Source: JAAFHZ01 sp964247085 (GTDB lineage Bacteria; Cyanobacteriota; Cyanobacteriia; Cyanobacteriales; Chamaesiphonaceae). Taken from it: DNA of 64,000 nucleotides. Every line of letters begins with the position of its first letter. Positions within the stretch are counted from its first letter, which is position 1. Under the pieces are notes generated by a model that had not been told where the DNA came from, did not search any database, and saw nothing but the letters and a program-made list of their open reading frames with translations. The stretch lies in contig CAXTSX010000001.1 in assembly GCA_964247085.1 (NCBI GenBank), positions 1-64,000 on the forward strand, given 5' to 3'. This document shows, piece after piece, positions 34,200-43,194 of the stretch. The translations under genes and the position numbers were made by a program.

Positions 34200-35735
34200 C
34201 TATTTTTGCTTCTTCAATAACTTCGGTTCGATTTCTTTGACATGAGCGGGGGTAAGAGCCTGACAAAGTTCGTAGGAATGAGTGGCGAGGATATATTGAT
34301 TATTTGGTGCCCAAGTTTGCAAATCGTTAATAATTCCATACTGCCAATCTGGATGCAAGGCGATTTCCACCTCATCCATCAAGACGATCGCATCATCAAT
34401 TTTGTTGTATTTGAGCCATACATACAAACTCAATCGCTTCAATTCACCATGACTTAAATCTGATGGATATAGTTTAATTGCTTTACCATGCTCTTCTATT
34501 TTCGTGAAGTTAATCCCACCTAAATCTAAGTCTGGACTAGCTTTTTTGTCGCCTAATATTTGTGCTAGATCTGCTATTATTTTTTGGTATCTGCTTCCAT
34601 ATTCTCCAGTAGATATAGCTTGCTTGAAGTCGTCATCTCTAGCATCTGTAAAAGCTTTCACTAAAAGATCGACTGCCAAAAAATCATAGGGAAAGAATCC
34701 TGATAATGTCGATCTAGATATTTCAATTCTGGAGTGGTAAGTATCTCCATCTTCGTCGGCTCTAAATAATAACAATTTGTCATCAGGATCTAAAAATTGA
34801 AATATTTGCGTAACAGGAGCTGCCAGAAATATTCTATCTGTAAATTTTGAAAAAATATCAGCAAAGGCTAAATTTTTGATATTACACATCAAAAATAATT
34901 CTCGATCTTGTGTTGATCGATTATAATAGCAAATAAACAGAGTAATTGCATCTAATGAATTCTCTATATTTGCTAACGTTTGAAACTTCAGATTTTTCTG
35001 TTTGATCTTTGATAAATCAGATTCTCTTCTGCCAACAGCACTTAAAATATTGGTTAGTAATTCGATCGCAACATGCTTAGATTCATCGGAATTTATTTTC
35101 AACTGGTTCAATTCTAATAATAGAACACGGATTCTTTCATCAGGGATAAAATGCTCTATTGAATTGATCTCTTCTTTGAAGAGAATTGTATTGCCAAACC
35201 CATCGAAAAACGTCTCGAATATATCGAATTCAGAATTTTTCTTTTTGATTTCTCTGTTTTTGATATTTACTATTGAATTTTCTATTTGCTCCTTGATTTT
35301 AATAATAAATTCCCAATTATTACCCAGAGAGTTATACAAGTTGATTAAGTTAGCAATTTTTATGTCTGACTCTAACTCCACAGTTTTGTTTCCACTGCTC
35401 ACTATACTCGTATTGTTAATGATGTAATGACGATCGCAGACAAAGAAATCGATTTCAATTTCTTGACCGTCAATGATAAGATCGATATTTGCTAAATCTC
35501 GATATCTTGAATTATCATCAAGAGTGAAACCATCAAGCATGTTTTGCAAATAAGGAAGTCGCTCGTATTCTCCTGGACAATGAAGGAGAGTGAATATAAG
35601 TTGTAGGAGAGTACTTTTCCCCCCACCATTGATACTGCCAAGAGGGAAAATTTGCGGTACTAAATCTGACTCAAAACTGATATCGACATCTTTTAAGACC
35701 CTGAAATTTGGAACTCTAATTCGTTTTAAGTGCAT
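34200..35735 (-). CDS. AAA/ABC-type ATPase of a putative two-gene defence module
   Basis: A 511-residue SMC/OLD-like ATPase. It opens with LKRIRVPNFRVLKDVDISFE, the usual AAA_15/21 start, then a P-loop SINGGGKST (34-42) in which the first glycine is serine. A long middle region (about 60-400) with helical segments replaces a coiled coil. The C-terminus has the signature LSHGELKR (about 427-434), Walker B IVLMDEVE (D454, E455), and the switch histidine in ATHS (H486). Loss of the first P-loop glycine is seen in other family members, so it may be active. Codon use is AT-rich (many ATA, AAA, AAT). With its downstream TOPRIM-like neighbour it probably forms a sensor-effector pair; anti-phage function is inference. 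Confidence 0.75.
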   Translation of the reverse strand: MHLKRIRVPNFRVLKDVDISFESDLVPQIFPLGSINGGGKSTLLQLIFTLLHCPGEYERLPYLQNMLDGFTLDDNSRYRDLANIDLIIDGQEIEIDFFVCDRHYIINNTSIVSSGNKTVELESDIKIANLINLYNSLGNNWEFIIKIKEQIENSIVNIKNREIKKKNSEFDIFETFFDGFGNTILFKEEINSIEHFIPDERIRVLLLELNQLKINSDESKHVAIELLTNILSAVGRRESDLSKIKQKNLKFQTLANIENSLDAITLFICYYNRSTQDRELFLMCNIKNLAFADIFSKFTDRIFLAAPVTQIFQFLDPDDKLLLFRADEDGDTYHSRIEISRSTLSGFFPYDFLAVDLLVKAFTDARDDDFKQAISTGEYGSRYQKIIADLAQILGDKKASPDLDLGGINFTKIEEHGKAIKLYPSDLSHGELKRLSLYVWLKYNKIDDAIVLMDEVEIALHPDWQYGIINDLQTWAPNNQYILATHSYELCQALTPAHVKEIEPKLLKKQK

Positions 35736-35815
35736 ATAAACAACCCTCTACATTTCTGACTGAATTGAGCAAAGGCTCTTATTTTTAATCGGAGTGGCGA
35801 TTTCGGTTCTGGCTA

Positions 35816-37591
35816 TCAAAGTTTTTGCAACAATCCCATCAGCTTATATTTACGCCCATGAGTTTGCACCAACTCCTGATAATAAGCCAACCATTCCGCC
35901 TGTCTTCCTGACACCTGATAACCAGCCTTTACCTTACCCAACCACTCCACCGCATGGTGATAAGCATCAGCCTTGCCCCGATTCATAATCTCTTCCGCAC
36001 GGTGGCGGGCATTGGCAATTACCCAGTCGGGACGCTGAGATATAGCGGCATCCATGACGTGGTGAACTAAGGTTGCTTCATAATAACTGAGATCTGTGAC
36101 GGCTCTAATGGCTCGATCGATCTCACCCTCATGCAAAAAGATATCCACCTTCGCCGTTGATAGACCATAGGAAGTATGCTGTGATAGGGTTTGCAACAGA
36201 TCTGGACGTAGCTCAGCCCAACCCGCTCCCGCCAATTGTTCGATCTTTTGGTAGTCCTGAAACGAAGGTTTGGCTTTAAAAGCGGTAATTCTCGCGGTGA
36301 GAGCGATTTGGAGTTTGCCCTGTGCTTCGGCTAGATCACTCGTCCAAATTGCGAGTTCATAGAGTGGATGTCCCTCTAGATTCAGTCCGGTTTGAGCGAT
36401 TTCTAATGCCTGTTCCACCGATCCCTGCTGGCGGAGATTTTTGGCGAGGGCAAATGCTTCTGCTACTGTCGTCATTTGAGCGTCAGCAGCCGTCATCGCT
36501 TCTTCTACCCGCCCTAATTGCGCCAACATCGTCAAATATGCTTCCGTTTGTCCTTCGGCTTGGGCTAGGTATAGATACTCTTGCCCCCGTTCCTGTCGGG
36601 CTAGAATCTCTAACCGAATTGATGCCAAATCGTCAGCAAAGTGGGGAGATTCGCCCTCCCACGCCCCTAATTCATTAATTTCACCATTATTTAGTACCCG
36701 CAGCAATGGTGGATAGTTCCAGCCCTGCTCTAAGGCTGCCATCGTCATCGATAACTCTTGTCCCCATTGTGACTGCCATGCATCAAGTTGCGATCGAAGT
36801 TGGGTTTGTCGCTCATCTGTCAGTTCGATGATTAGAATGGCTTGAGTCCAGGCATAATCGAGCCTTTCGATAATTTCATCGCTATCAGCTCCATAATTAT
36901 CGACTTCTTCCCAGCCATCGACACAGCCCTGCATAATGCCTTCCAGCACGGCGATCGCATTTTCCCCATCATTATTGTCGAAAAAGTCCTCGGCATCAGC
37001 AAGGATATCTAATAGTTCTTCAGCGACAGGATCTTCGTCATAGCCACTCTCCCAATGATTGACGGCTTCTCGAAATGCTTGTCGGACTTGGCGACGATAG
37101 ATGGCAGGATCGATCGTTCGCTGGGTGGATTTAGGTGATGCTGGGGAGGCGGGTGTCGTCGGAAGGTTGGTAATTAAGCTGACTTGGAAATCGAGATCGT
37201 CGATTACATCGGGATGCTCGGCGATGAGTTCGCGGAATACTTGTTTAGCTTGGTTGAGGGTGAGTCGATCGAGTAATTGCTCCAAAGATGAACGAGTTTC
37301 AATGGTTTCTGGCTGATGAATGCAAGCCAACAATGTGCCGACAATATGCTTGCACCAACCTTCATAGCTATAGGCACAGGTGCAACGAGCAGTCGTAATG
37401 TCTCCGGCCTCAAACTGTACTGTCACTCGGTAAGGCATCGCTTCGGAGCCTTCTACCTCGGCTTGCAGCATGTTTCCGCGCTGAGTCAGAGCGGCTACTG
37501 CTTCGGCTTGGTAATAACTTTCACCCCCCATAAAAGATTGGGTGGTAGCATTGTGCTGGATGGTGGTGCGATCGATTGGAGGAATGGACAT
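35816..37591 (-). CDS. SWIM zinc-finger protein with helical repeats
   Basis: A 591-residue protein with an N-terminal SWIM domain: C70 and C72 in ARCTCAY, C80 and H82 in GWCKHIV (CxC...CxH zinc motif). The remainder is helical, with acidic segments (SGYDEDPVAEELLDILAD...) and TPR-like repeats (AFALAKNLRQQGSVEQALEI, LAIWTSDLAEAQGKLQIAL). SWIM proteins bind DNA or proteins and occur beside SWI/SNF helicases or MoxR-VWA systems; neither is present here. It lies 80 bases upstream of the ATPase gene on the same strand. It may belong to the same accessory unit, though its base composition is closer to the core genome. Confidence 0.8.
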   Translation of the reverse strand: MSIPPIDRTTIQHNATTQSFMGGESYYQAEAVAALTQRGNMLQAEVEGSEAMPYRVTVQFEAGDITTARCTCAYSYEGWCKHIVGTLLACIHQPETIETRSSLEQLLDRLTLNQAKQVFRELIAEHPDVIDDLDFQVSLITNLPTTPASPASPKSTQRTIDPAIYRRQVRQAFREAVNHWESGYDEDPVAEELLDILADAEDFFDNNDGENAIAVLEGIMQGCVDGWEEVDNYGADSDEIIERLDYAWTQAILIIELTDERQTQLRSQLDAWQSQWGQELSMTMAALEQGWNYPPLLRVLNNGEINELGAWEGESPHFADDLASIRLEILARQERGQEYLYLAQAEGQTEAYLTMLAQLGRVEEAMTAADAQMTTVAEAFALAKNLRQQGSVEQALEIAQTGLNLEGHPLYELAIWTSDLAEAQGKLQIALTARITAFKAKPSFQDYQKIEQLAGAGWAELRPDLLQTLSQHTSYGLSTAKVDIFLHEGEIDRAIRAVTDLSYYEATLVHHVMDAAISQRPDWVIANARHRAEEIMNRGKADAYHHAVEWLGKVKAGYQVSGRQAEWLAYYQELVQTHGRKYKLMGLLQKL

Positions 37592-37626
37592 AGGGTTAAC
37601 TATTCTCCCTGAATTGAAAATTTTAT

Positions 37627-38187
37627 TTATTTCTTAATACTAATCAAATCGTTCAAGATACTATCCAAACTCCCATTGACATTGATTTTCTCGATTTTTT
37701 CAGCAAGTCTAGCTCCTTCAACCGCAGAGCTACCGGGTTATCTTCCATTACCTTGGCAGTGTTCAACATACTGCGGGTGGCAGCGGTTTCTTCCCGTCGT
37801 CGAATCACATTGGCCTGAGCTGATTTTTCAGCTTCCACCACTTTGATTAAGATGAGCTTCCACCTCGACCAATCCCCGCCAAAATGCTTGCAGTTGATTC
37901 GGTTCAACACTCACCCACCGTTGACGTTGACCTGTTTTAACCAAGGCCACCTCATTGAAAGCAGTTTTGACAATCAGTAAATGTTGCTCTAGCTCGGCGC
38001 GATGATGACGCAGCAATAACTCTAAATTATCGATCTGGGCGCTGGGCAAATTAATATCATGGCGCTCCACTCGCCAACTAGTCCAAGGCCAGCGTCGATA
38101 CCAACCAGGGGATAATATTTTTTGAAAATGGTCTCGCCGAAAAAGTAATCCCAGCTCATTTGGTTTGATGTAAAAAGTTTTCCACAT
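37627..38187 (-). pseudogene. degraded SPFH/band-7 (slipin-like) gene
   Basis: Three pieces of one ancestral protein in different frames. The N-terminus MWKTFYIKPNELGLLFRRDH runs to FWRGLVEVEA and then falls out of frame. The second piece has EKSAQANVIRRREETAATRS and NPVALRLKEL, the C-terminal helix of SPFH/slipin proteins. A third frame gives the tail EKIEKINVNGSLDSILNDLI and stops at 37627. Roughly 150 residues of the SPFH core between pieces one and two are missing, so there is at least one deletion and two frame changes. No functional product is expected. Intact slipins organise membrane microdomains and affect protease activity. Confidence 0.85.
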
Positions 38188-38533
38188 GGATTACTGCTGG
38201 CAAATTTGTAAATATTATAGTGACATCAACTTCAACTCTGTTATTGTTAGCGCTCACAGCTCCAGTTCGGGTAATTGAAGTCCAGGAATTGGATTAAGAG
38301 CAAGAATAACGATCGACAATTTGTCCAGGGGCGAACTGCCATCTTTATTTTCCCCAAAATATGTCGTTTTCTCAGCCATAGACAACTCACCGGCAGCATG
38401 TCCATCACCCCAAAAAGGAGCATACTCAAATTCCTGTAACCAGCCAATCTTGGATCAAGGCACACCGGTCAGGGATCAAGATCCTGAGCCGCTACAGAAC
38501 TACTTTGACTCTGTCCCTAACACCTAAGCTATC
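38188..38533. other. intergenic region with gene remnant
   Basis: About 346 bases between the SPFH pseudogene and the PP2C gene. It holds the protein-like remnant described separately (38254-38490, minus strand). No RNA gene or repeat recognised. Confidence 0.5.
38254..38490 (-). pseudogene. C-terminal remnant of an unknown protein
   Basis: A 66-codon stretch with no start codon reads as ordinary protein: WLQEFEYAPFWGDGHAAGEL, then SMAEKTTYFGENKDG and a hydrophobic tail SIVILALNPIPGLQLPELEL before TGA at 38254. Upstream, another frame gives CALIQDW, which would join smoothly (DW-LQEF) if the repeated CTGG at that point were a 4-bp duplication. The piece is preceded by stops. I do not recognise the family. 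Together with the adjacent SPFH pseudogene it marks a decaying segment. Confidence 0.35.
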
Positions 38534-40345
38534 ATGAAACAACAGTCTGCCGACATCTGCTCCATGTCTAGTTCTCCTACCCCGCGCTATCTTTGGGCTG
38601 CTGACCCTCAAGCAGCTTGGATCCCTCCTCATAAACTGGTAGAAAACCGCTACCAAGTACTGGCACCGCAACTGTGGCTAGACACCAAAAGTGCCGATCG
38701 ACCAGAAGCCCTCTGGCCGCTGCCTGATCTAGCTTTACCCTATGTCCATCTCCGCAATTACCATCTACATTTGCCTCAGTTATACGGTTTTTGTTTTTTG
38801 GGTAGGTCTGGTAAAAAAGCGGTGGAGATTCCGCTTCTCGATAATGTGCCGATCGAACCCCATGGCGAACTAATGCTCGCCCTCACCACCGCTTGGCCAA
38901 ATGCTTCGGCACTCCAACAAGCCTACTGGCTCTGGCAACTTACTAATCTCTGGCAACCGCTGGTAGATATCGGTGTTGGTTATAGCTTGCTAGAACCTAA
39001 AAACATTCGGGTGCAAGATTGGCGGATTCGTCTTTGTGAGCTGTTGCCAGATCATCTCAACCCCAATGGTCGCAGTACAGTGAAGGGTCTAGGCAGTACC
39101 TGGCATACCCTATTAGCCACAGCCCAACCAGCAGTAGCAGAAGTGATTTACCCGCTGTTCAATAATATGCAGTTGGGGCAGATGGCGGCATCAGATTTAT
39201 CGTTGGTTTTGAACCAGTGTTTGTTAGAGCAGGCCGCATTGCTACCTCTTATTGTTCAAATTGCTGGTGGTACCGATGCTGGTAATGATCGCCACAATGA
39301 AGATAGCTTTTATCCCAGTAAATCCGATCCTGACCCCAGTCATTTATCTCATTATTTGGGGATAGTTTGTGATGGGGTCGCTGGTCATGAAGGTGGTGAA
39401 GTAGCCAGCCAAAGTGCTGTTAGGTCGCTACAACTCCAAGTCCAAGCCCTGCTTAACGATGTAACACAAGAAGATCAGATCGTTGTCCCCGCCCAAATTA
39501 TTGACCATCTTAAATCGATCGTACGAGTAGTCAATAACCTAATTGTCCATCAAAACGACGAACAAAATCGGGAAGGTCGCCGCCGGATGGCCACCACCAT
39601 GGTGATGGCCTGGCAACTCCCTCAACAAATTCCCACCAACCAAGGCATGGGTAACTCCCATGAAATCTATATTGCTCATGTAGGTGATAGCCGCGCCTAT
39701 TGGCTAACTAGACAATCTTGCCAGCAATTAACGGTAGATGATGATGTGGCACAACGGGAAATTAGACAGGGAAAGAGTATGCCCTGGCAGATACAAGAGC
39801 GCAGGGAGGCTAGTTCGCTAACTCAAGCTCTCGGAATGCGTGCCGGGGAAGATTTAACCCCGATGGTGCAACGATTGATCGTCATCGAAGATGGGGTGCT
39901 ACTGCTCTGCTCTGATGGTTTTAGCGATCGACAACTCATTGAAAAATCTTGGCAAAATTACGTGCCCCAGATTCTAGACGGCCAACTATCTGTAGCTCAG
40001 GCTACTCAAGACTGGATTCAGCAAGCTGCTCAAGAAAATGGCCATGACAATATTTCCTTAGTACTCATGTCTTGCCAAGTTCGTAAACCCGCTGAGGTGT
40101 TTAAACCAGAAATACCGGTAACAGTCCCGTCCTCTTCTTCCAGATATCGTTTTTTGCACTTTATCAAACGTTTTATTTGGATAGAATCATTAGTGGGTAG
40201 CATAGCGATCGGACTCATGGCCGTTTATCTCATGCATCCTCAGTGGTTCCAACGATTATTACCCCAGCGGCAGCCGGCCTCCTTACCAAAAATATCTCTG
40301 CTTCCTGCTCAGCCTGATGCCCTGGAGAAAAATAATGTTGTCTAG
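38534..40345 (+). CDS. PP2C-family protein phosphatase with membrane anchor
   Basis: A 603-residue PPM-type Ser/Thr phosphatase. The first ~240 residues are an unassigned domain (RYLWAADPQAAWIPPHKLVENRY...). The catalytic part (about 243-510) has metal-binding GTDAGNDRHNEDS, GIVCDGVAGHEGGE, HVGDSRAYWLT, LLLCSDGFSD and GHDNISLVL. A basic segment and one membrane helix (about 555-575) near the C-terminus anchor it, leaving a short external tail. This forked N-terminal domain plus PP2C layout is common in cyanobacteria. It probably opposes Ser/Thr kinases. The stop overlaps the next gene by eleven bases, indicating coupling. Confidence 0.88.
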   Translation: MKQQSADICSMSSSPTPRYLWAADPQAAWIPPHKLVENRYQVLAPQLWLDTKSADRPEALWPLPDLALPYVHLRNYHLHLPQLYGFCFLGRSGKKAVEIPLLDNVPIEPHGELMLALTTAWPNASALQQAYWLWQLTNLWQPLVDIGVGYSLLEPKNIRVQDWRIRLCELLPDHLNPNGRSTVKGLGSTWHTLLATAQPAVAEVIYPLFNNMQLGQMAASDLSLVLNQCLLEQAALLPLIVQIAGGTDAGNDRHNEDSFYPSKSDPDPSHLSHYLGIVCDGVAGHEGGEVASQSAVRSLQLQVQALLNDVTQEDQIVVPAQIIDHLKSIVRVVNNLIVHQNDEQNREGRRRMATTMVMAWQLPQQIPTNQGMGNSHEIYIAHVGDSRAYWLTRQSCQQLTVDDDVAQREIRQGKSMPWQIQERREASSLTQALGMRAGEDLTPMVQRLIVIEDGVLLLCSDGFSDRQLIEKSWQNYVPQILDGQLSVAQATQDWIQQAAQENGHDNISLVLMSCQVRKPAEVFKPEIPVTVPSSSSRYRFLHFIKRFIWIESLVGSIAIGLMAVYLMHPQWFQRLLPQRQPASLPKISLLPAQPDALEKNNVV

Positions 40346-41216
40346 GCTTGTCCTCCTATTGATCCTCGGGGGTCTCACTGCTTGTGGAAATGGTGTCCAG
40401 CAAGCCCTCGCCCCTGATCCACTATTACTGCCTAGTATCACGCCTGCTGCTGTACCGGAGCCGATCGTTAGTCCCAGCCTCGCAACTCCGCCAGCTACCA
40501 TCGCTAGTCCCACGATTAGCCCCGCACCGACCGTCATAACGCCCAGTCCATCTAGCAATAACAACACCAATAATGCCAGCAACAAGTACTTAACTGAACT
40601 CCGTGAATTAGGAGTCTTGTCACCCACCGAAGCCCAACAACCCTTGGGTTCGATCGTTAATCGACGAGAATATGCCCGCTGGTTGGTAGCCGCCCATAAT
40701 AAAATCTATCAAGCTAACCCCAGCCAACAGCTCAAAACCTCGACCGCCGATACTCCACCATCTTTTACTGACGTATCAACTAATGATCCTGATTTTATTG
40801 CTATTCAAAGCCTAGCCAATGCTGGAATTATTCCTAGCACACTTAGTGGCAACAATAGCTCGGCGGCGTTTCAGCCCGAGTTGCCCTTGACCCGCGAAGA
40901 ACTGATTTTATGGAAAGTTCCCTTAGATCATCGTCAAGCTTTACCCGATGCCTCGGTGGCCGTTGTCCAAAAAAATTGGGGATTTCAAGATACAGATAAA
41001 ATTTCACCAGCCATGCTGTCGTCAGTATTGGCTGATTACCAAAATGGCGATAAATCTAACATCCGTCGTGCTTTTGGTTATACTACCTTATTTCAACCCC
41101 AAAAACCTGTTACTCTAGCAGAGGCTCTTTCAACTATTTGGTATTTTGGGACTAATGATGGTCGGTCAGCCCATGATGCAATTATCAATACTTCCTCCCC
41201 ATCTCCATCCTCCTAA
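40335..41216 (+). CDS. SLH-domain lipoprotein
   Basis: A 293-residue lipoprotein. The start used here gives a clear lipoprotein signal peptide with GLTAC and lipidated C17; GGAG lies upstream. A P/S/T/A-rich linker (about 25-80) follows, then S-layer homology-type motifs: LRELGVLSPTEAQ, NRREYARWLVAAHNKIYQ, DVSTNDPDFIAIQSLANAGI and PLTREELILWKV. SLH domains in cyanobacteria often bind peptidoglycan-linked polymers and tether the outer membrane. It overlaps the end of the PP2C gene. Confident on export and SLH family; its partner is unknown. Confidence 0.85.
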   Translation: MLSRLVLLLILGGLTACGNGVQQALAPDPLLLPSITPAAVPEPIVSPSLATPPATIASPTISPAPTVITPSPSSNNNTNNASNKYLTELRELGVLSPTEAQQPLGSIVNRREYARWLVAAHNKIYQANPSQQLKTSTADTPPSFTDVSTNDPDFIAIQSLANAGIIPSTLSGNNSSAAFQPELPLTREELILWKVPLDHRQALPDASVAVVQKNWGFQDTDKISPAMLSSVLADYQNGDKSNIRRAFGYTTLFQPQKPVTLAEALSTIWYFGTNDGRSAHDAIINTSSPSPSS

Positions 41217-41239
41217 ATGCTGTTGCTTTTGATTATCTA

Positions 41240-42142
41240 ATGCGTCAATCTACTCTCCATCAGCTCAAAGTCTTTGAAACCGTTGCCCGCTTAAGTAGTA
41301 TTACTAGAGCTGCTGAGGAACTATCTCTGACGCAACCAACTGTCTCCATGCAAGTCAAGCAATTGTCTAAAAATGTTGGGGCGGTTTTGTTTGAACAAAT
41401 TGGCAAAAAACTCTACCTCACAGAAGCGGGTCAAGAGTTATTTCAAACTTGTCGCCATATTTTTGAACAACTGGCACAGTTTGAGATGAAAGTGGCTGAT
41501 CTGCAAGGAATGAAAAGTGGGCGATTGAAACTGGCTACTATTACTACGACTAAGTATTTTATCCCGCGCGTGCTAGAGCCTTTTTGTAAGATGTATCCCG
41601 GCATTGATGTGGCGCTGCAGATTACCAATCATGAGCGGATTATGGACCGCCTTAGCCACAACCAAGACGACCTGTATATTGTCAGCCAGGTGCCCGAGTC
41701 TCCTGATTTTGTGGCTCATCCTTTCCTAGAAAATCCTTTAGTGGTCGTTGCTCCGGCTAATCATCCCTTAGCCAGAGAATCTAACATTCCGATTTCAGCT
41801 TTGCAAGATATGTCATTTATTATGCGCGAAAGTGGTTCTGGTACCAGAACTGCCGTGGAAAATCTGTTAGCAGAACATCATGTTTCCGTGAAGGTGAAAC
41901 TAGAGTTGGGTAGTAATGAGGCGATTAAACAGGCGATCGCCTGTAATTTCGGGATCTCGGCTTTGTCTCAACATACTTTTACGCCGGAGTCCAAAATGCT
42001 GGGTCTGACTATTTTGGATGTTCAACACTTCCCCATTAAACGTGACTGGTATGTAATCCATCCGGCGGGTAAGCAATTATCGATCGTAGCCAATACCTTT
42101 TGGGAATTTTTACAAATAGAAAGTAAAAAGTTTGTATTTTAG
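41240..42142 (+). CDS. LysR-family regulator (CmpR/RbcR-like)
   Basis: A 300-residue LysR transcription factor. Winged helix-turn-helix at residues 5-65 (LHQLKVFETVARLSSITRAA then EELSLTQPTVSMQVKQL), and an effector-binding domain with TTTKYFIPRVLEPF, RESGSGTRTAVE and CNFGISALSQH. The sequence best fits the CbbR-type group (RbcR, CmpR, NdhR/CcmR) that controls Rubisco, bicarbonate transport or NDH-1 genes in response to carbon supply (2-phosphoglycolate, RuBP, 2-oxoglutarate). Which member it is cannot be decided here. Its stop overlaps by four bases the stop of the convergent amidase gene. Confidence 0.88.
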   Translation: MRQSTLHQLKVFETVARLSSITRAAEELSLTQPTVSMQVKQLSKNVGAVLFEQIGKKLYLTEAGQELFQTCRHIFEQLAQFEMKVADLQGMKSGRLKLATITTTKYFIPRVLEPFCKMYPGIDVALQITNHERIMDRLSHNQDDLYIVSQVPESPDFVAHPFLENPLVVVAPANHPLARESNIPISALQDMSFIMRESGSGTRTAVENLLAEHHVSVKVKLELGSNEAIKQAIACNFGISALSQHTFTPESKMLGLTILDVQHFPIKRDWYVIHPAGKQLSIVANTFWEFLQIESKKFVF

Positions 42143-43038
42143 CTCCGTTGCTGAACATTAGGCGGAGTAGTGCTTTGGGTTTTTTTGATATATTCCAAAA
42201 TTCCTTGGGCGATCGCTTGCGCCATATTGGTTTGATATTGGGCTTTGCCCAACTGGACAACTTCTTCTGGACTAGATAAGTAACCAGTCTCTACCAAGAT
42301 GGCTGGAATATTGGACTTGCGCAATACTAAAAACCGGGCGCTGCGTACCCGGCGATCGTTCAAAGGTATTTTTAGATCAGTGTTAAAAACATTGATGATT
42401 TTGTTGTGGACGGTATTGGCCAAATCTTCGCCGATATTGTAATGATAGGTTTCTAGTCCATGGACATCAGGGCGATTGTCGATCGAATTGGCATGAATAC
42501 TCACAAAAATATTGGCTTTGGCCTGATCCGACATCTGTACCCGTTCATCTAGTCCCACAAAATAGTCTCGGTCGCGGGTGAGTTGGGCGGTGACTCCATT
42601 TTTCTTTAATATTTCAGATACTTGCAGAGCGATCGGTAAAATTACATCTATTTCTCGCAAATTATTGACCCCGATCGCGCCAGAGTCTTTACCGCCGTGA
42701 CCAGGATCGATCATTACTATAAAAGGTCGAGTTATTTGCCCGTCTTTTTTATTACGATCTAACTTATGGGGTTCCACAACGGTTTTAGATTGGTCGGGAA
42801 TAACTTTCTGCGTGATGTTTTGACTAATTGGAGGCTGGACTATTTCGAGCTGTCCATTAACACCATTAGCCGTCACCGTTGGTTTTAGCTCCGCTAAGAT
42901 GGCTAAAGGCTGGTGATTAGGCTGCGGATTGGCGATAGCTGATGGTGTACCAGTTAACACTAAGCCCAGGCTAACTAGCCAACAATACGGCTTAGGAAAT
43001 AATCGGCGCATTTGTTCAGGATGATAAGATGCTTGCAT
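42139..43038 (-). CDS. N-acetylmuramoyl-L-alanine amidase (Amidase_3)
   Basis: A 299-residue periplasmic cell-wall amidase; the second ATG (codon 10, MRRLFPKPYCW) gives a better signal peptide (SLGLVLTGTPSAIA) and may be the true start. The catalytic domain (about 105-290) has MIDPGHGGKDSGAIG, NLREIDVILPIA, VSIHANS and AILVETGYLSSPEE, supplying zinc ligands and catalytic glutamate. There is no AMIN or SH3 module. It splits septal peptidoglycan or recycles wall. It is the second amidase in the window. Tail-to-tail four-base overlap with the LysR gene. Confidence 0.9.
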   Translation of the reverse strand: MQASYHPEQMRRLFPKPYCWLVSLGLVLTGTPSAIANPQPNHQPLAILAELKPTVTANGVNGQLEIVQPPISQNITQKVIPDQSKTVVEPHKLDRNKKDGQITRPFIVMIDPGHGGKDSGAIGVNNLREIDVILPIALQVSEILKKNGVTAQLTRDRDYFVGLDERVQMSDQAKANIFVSIHANSIDNRPDVHGLETYHYNIGEDLANTVHNKIINVFNTDLKIPLNDRRVRSARFLVLRKSNIPAILVETGYLSSPEEVVQLGKAQYQTNMAQAIAQGILEYIKKTQSTTPPNVQQRS

Positions 43039-43194
43039 TTAATTTACCCAAACAATTTACTGATATTAACATTGCCGGATTTAGTTGAACTACTCCAAAC
43101 GCCTACAATTGTAAGACAATTTTAAATTGGAAAAAGCTCGTCATAAACACCGATCTGCTAGTGATGTAGAAATAAACTTGTTTGGTGGCCATGT

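Noticed and set aside
35002..35427. 141-codon hydrophobic frame antisense to the ATPase gene
   Set aside because: It lies wholly within a well-supported ATPase frame on the other strand, and its hydrophobic composition is the expected mirror of AT-rich K/N/I/E codons.
36322..36678. 118-codon plus-strand frame inside the SWIM-domain gene
   Set aside because: Shadow of a real gene; Leu/Pro/Ser-rich composition without motifs.
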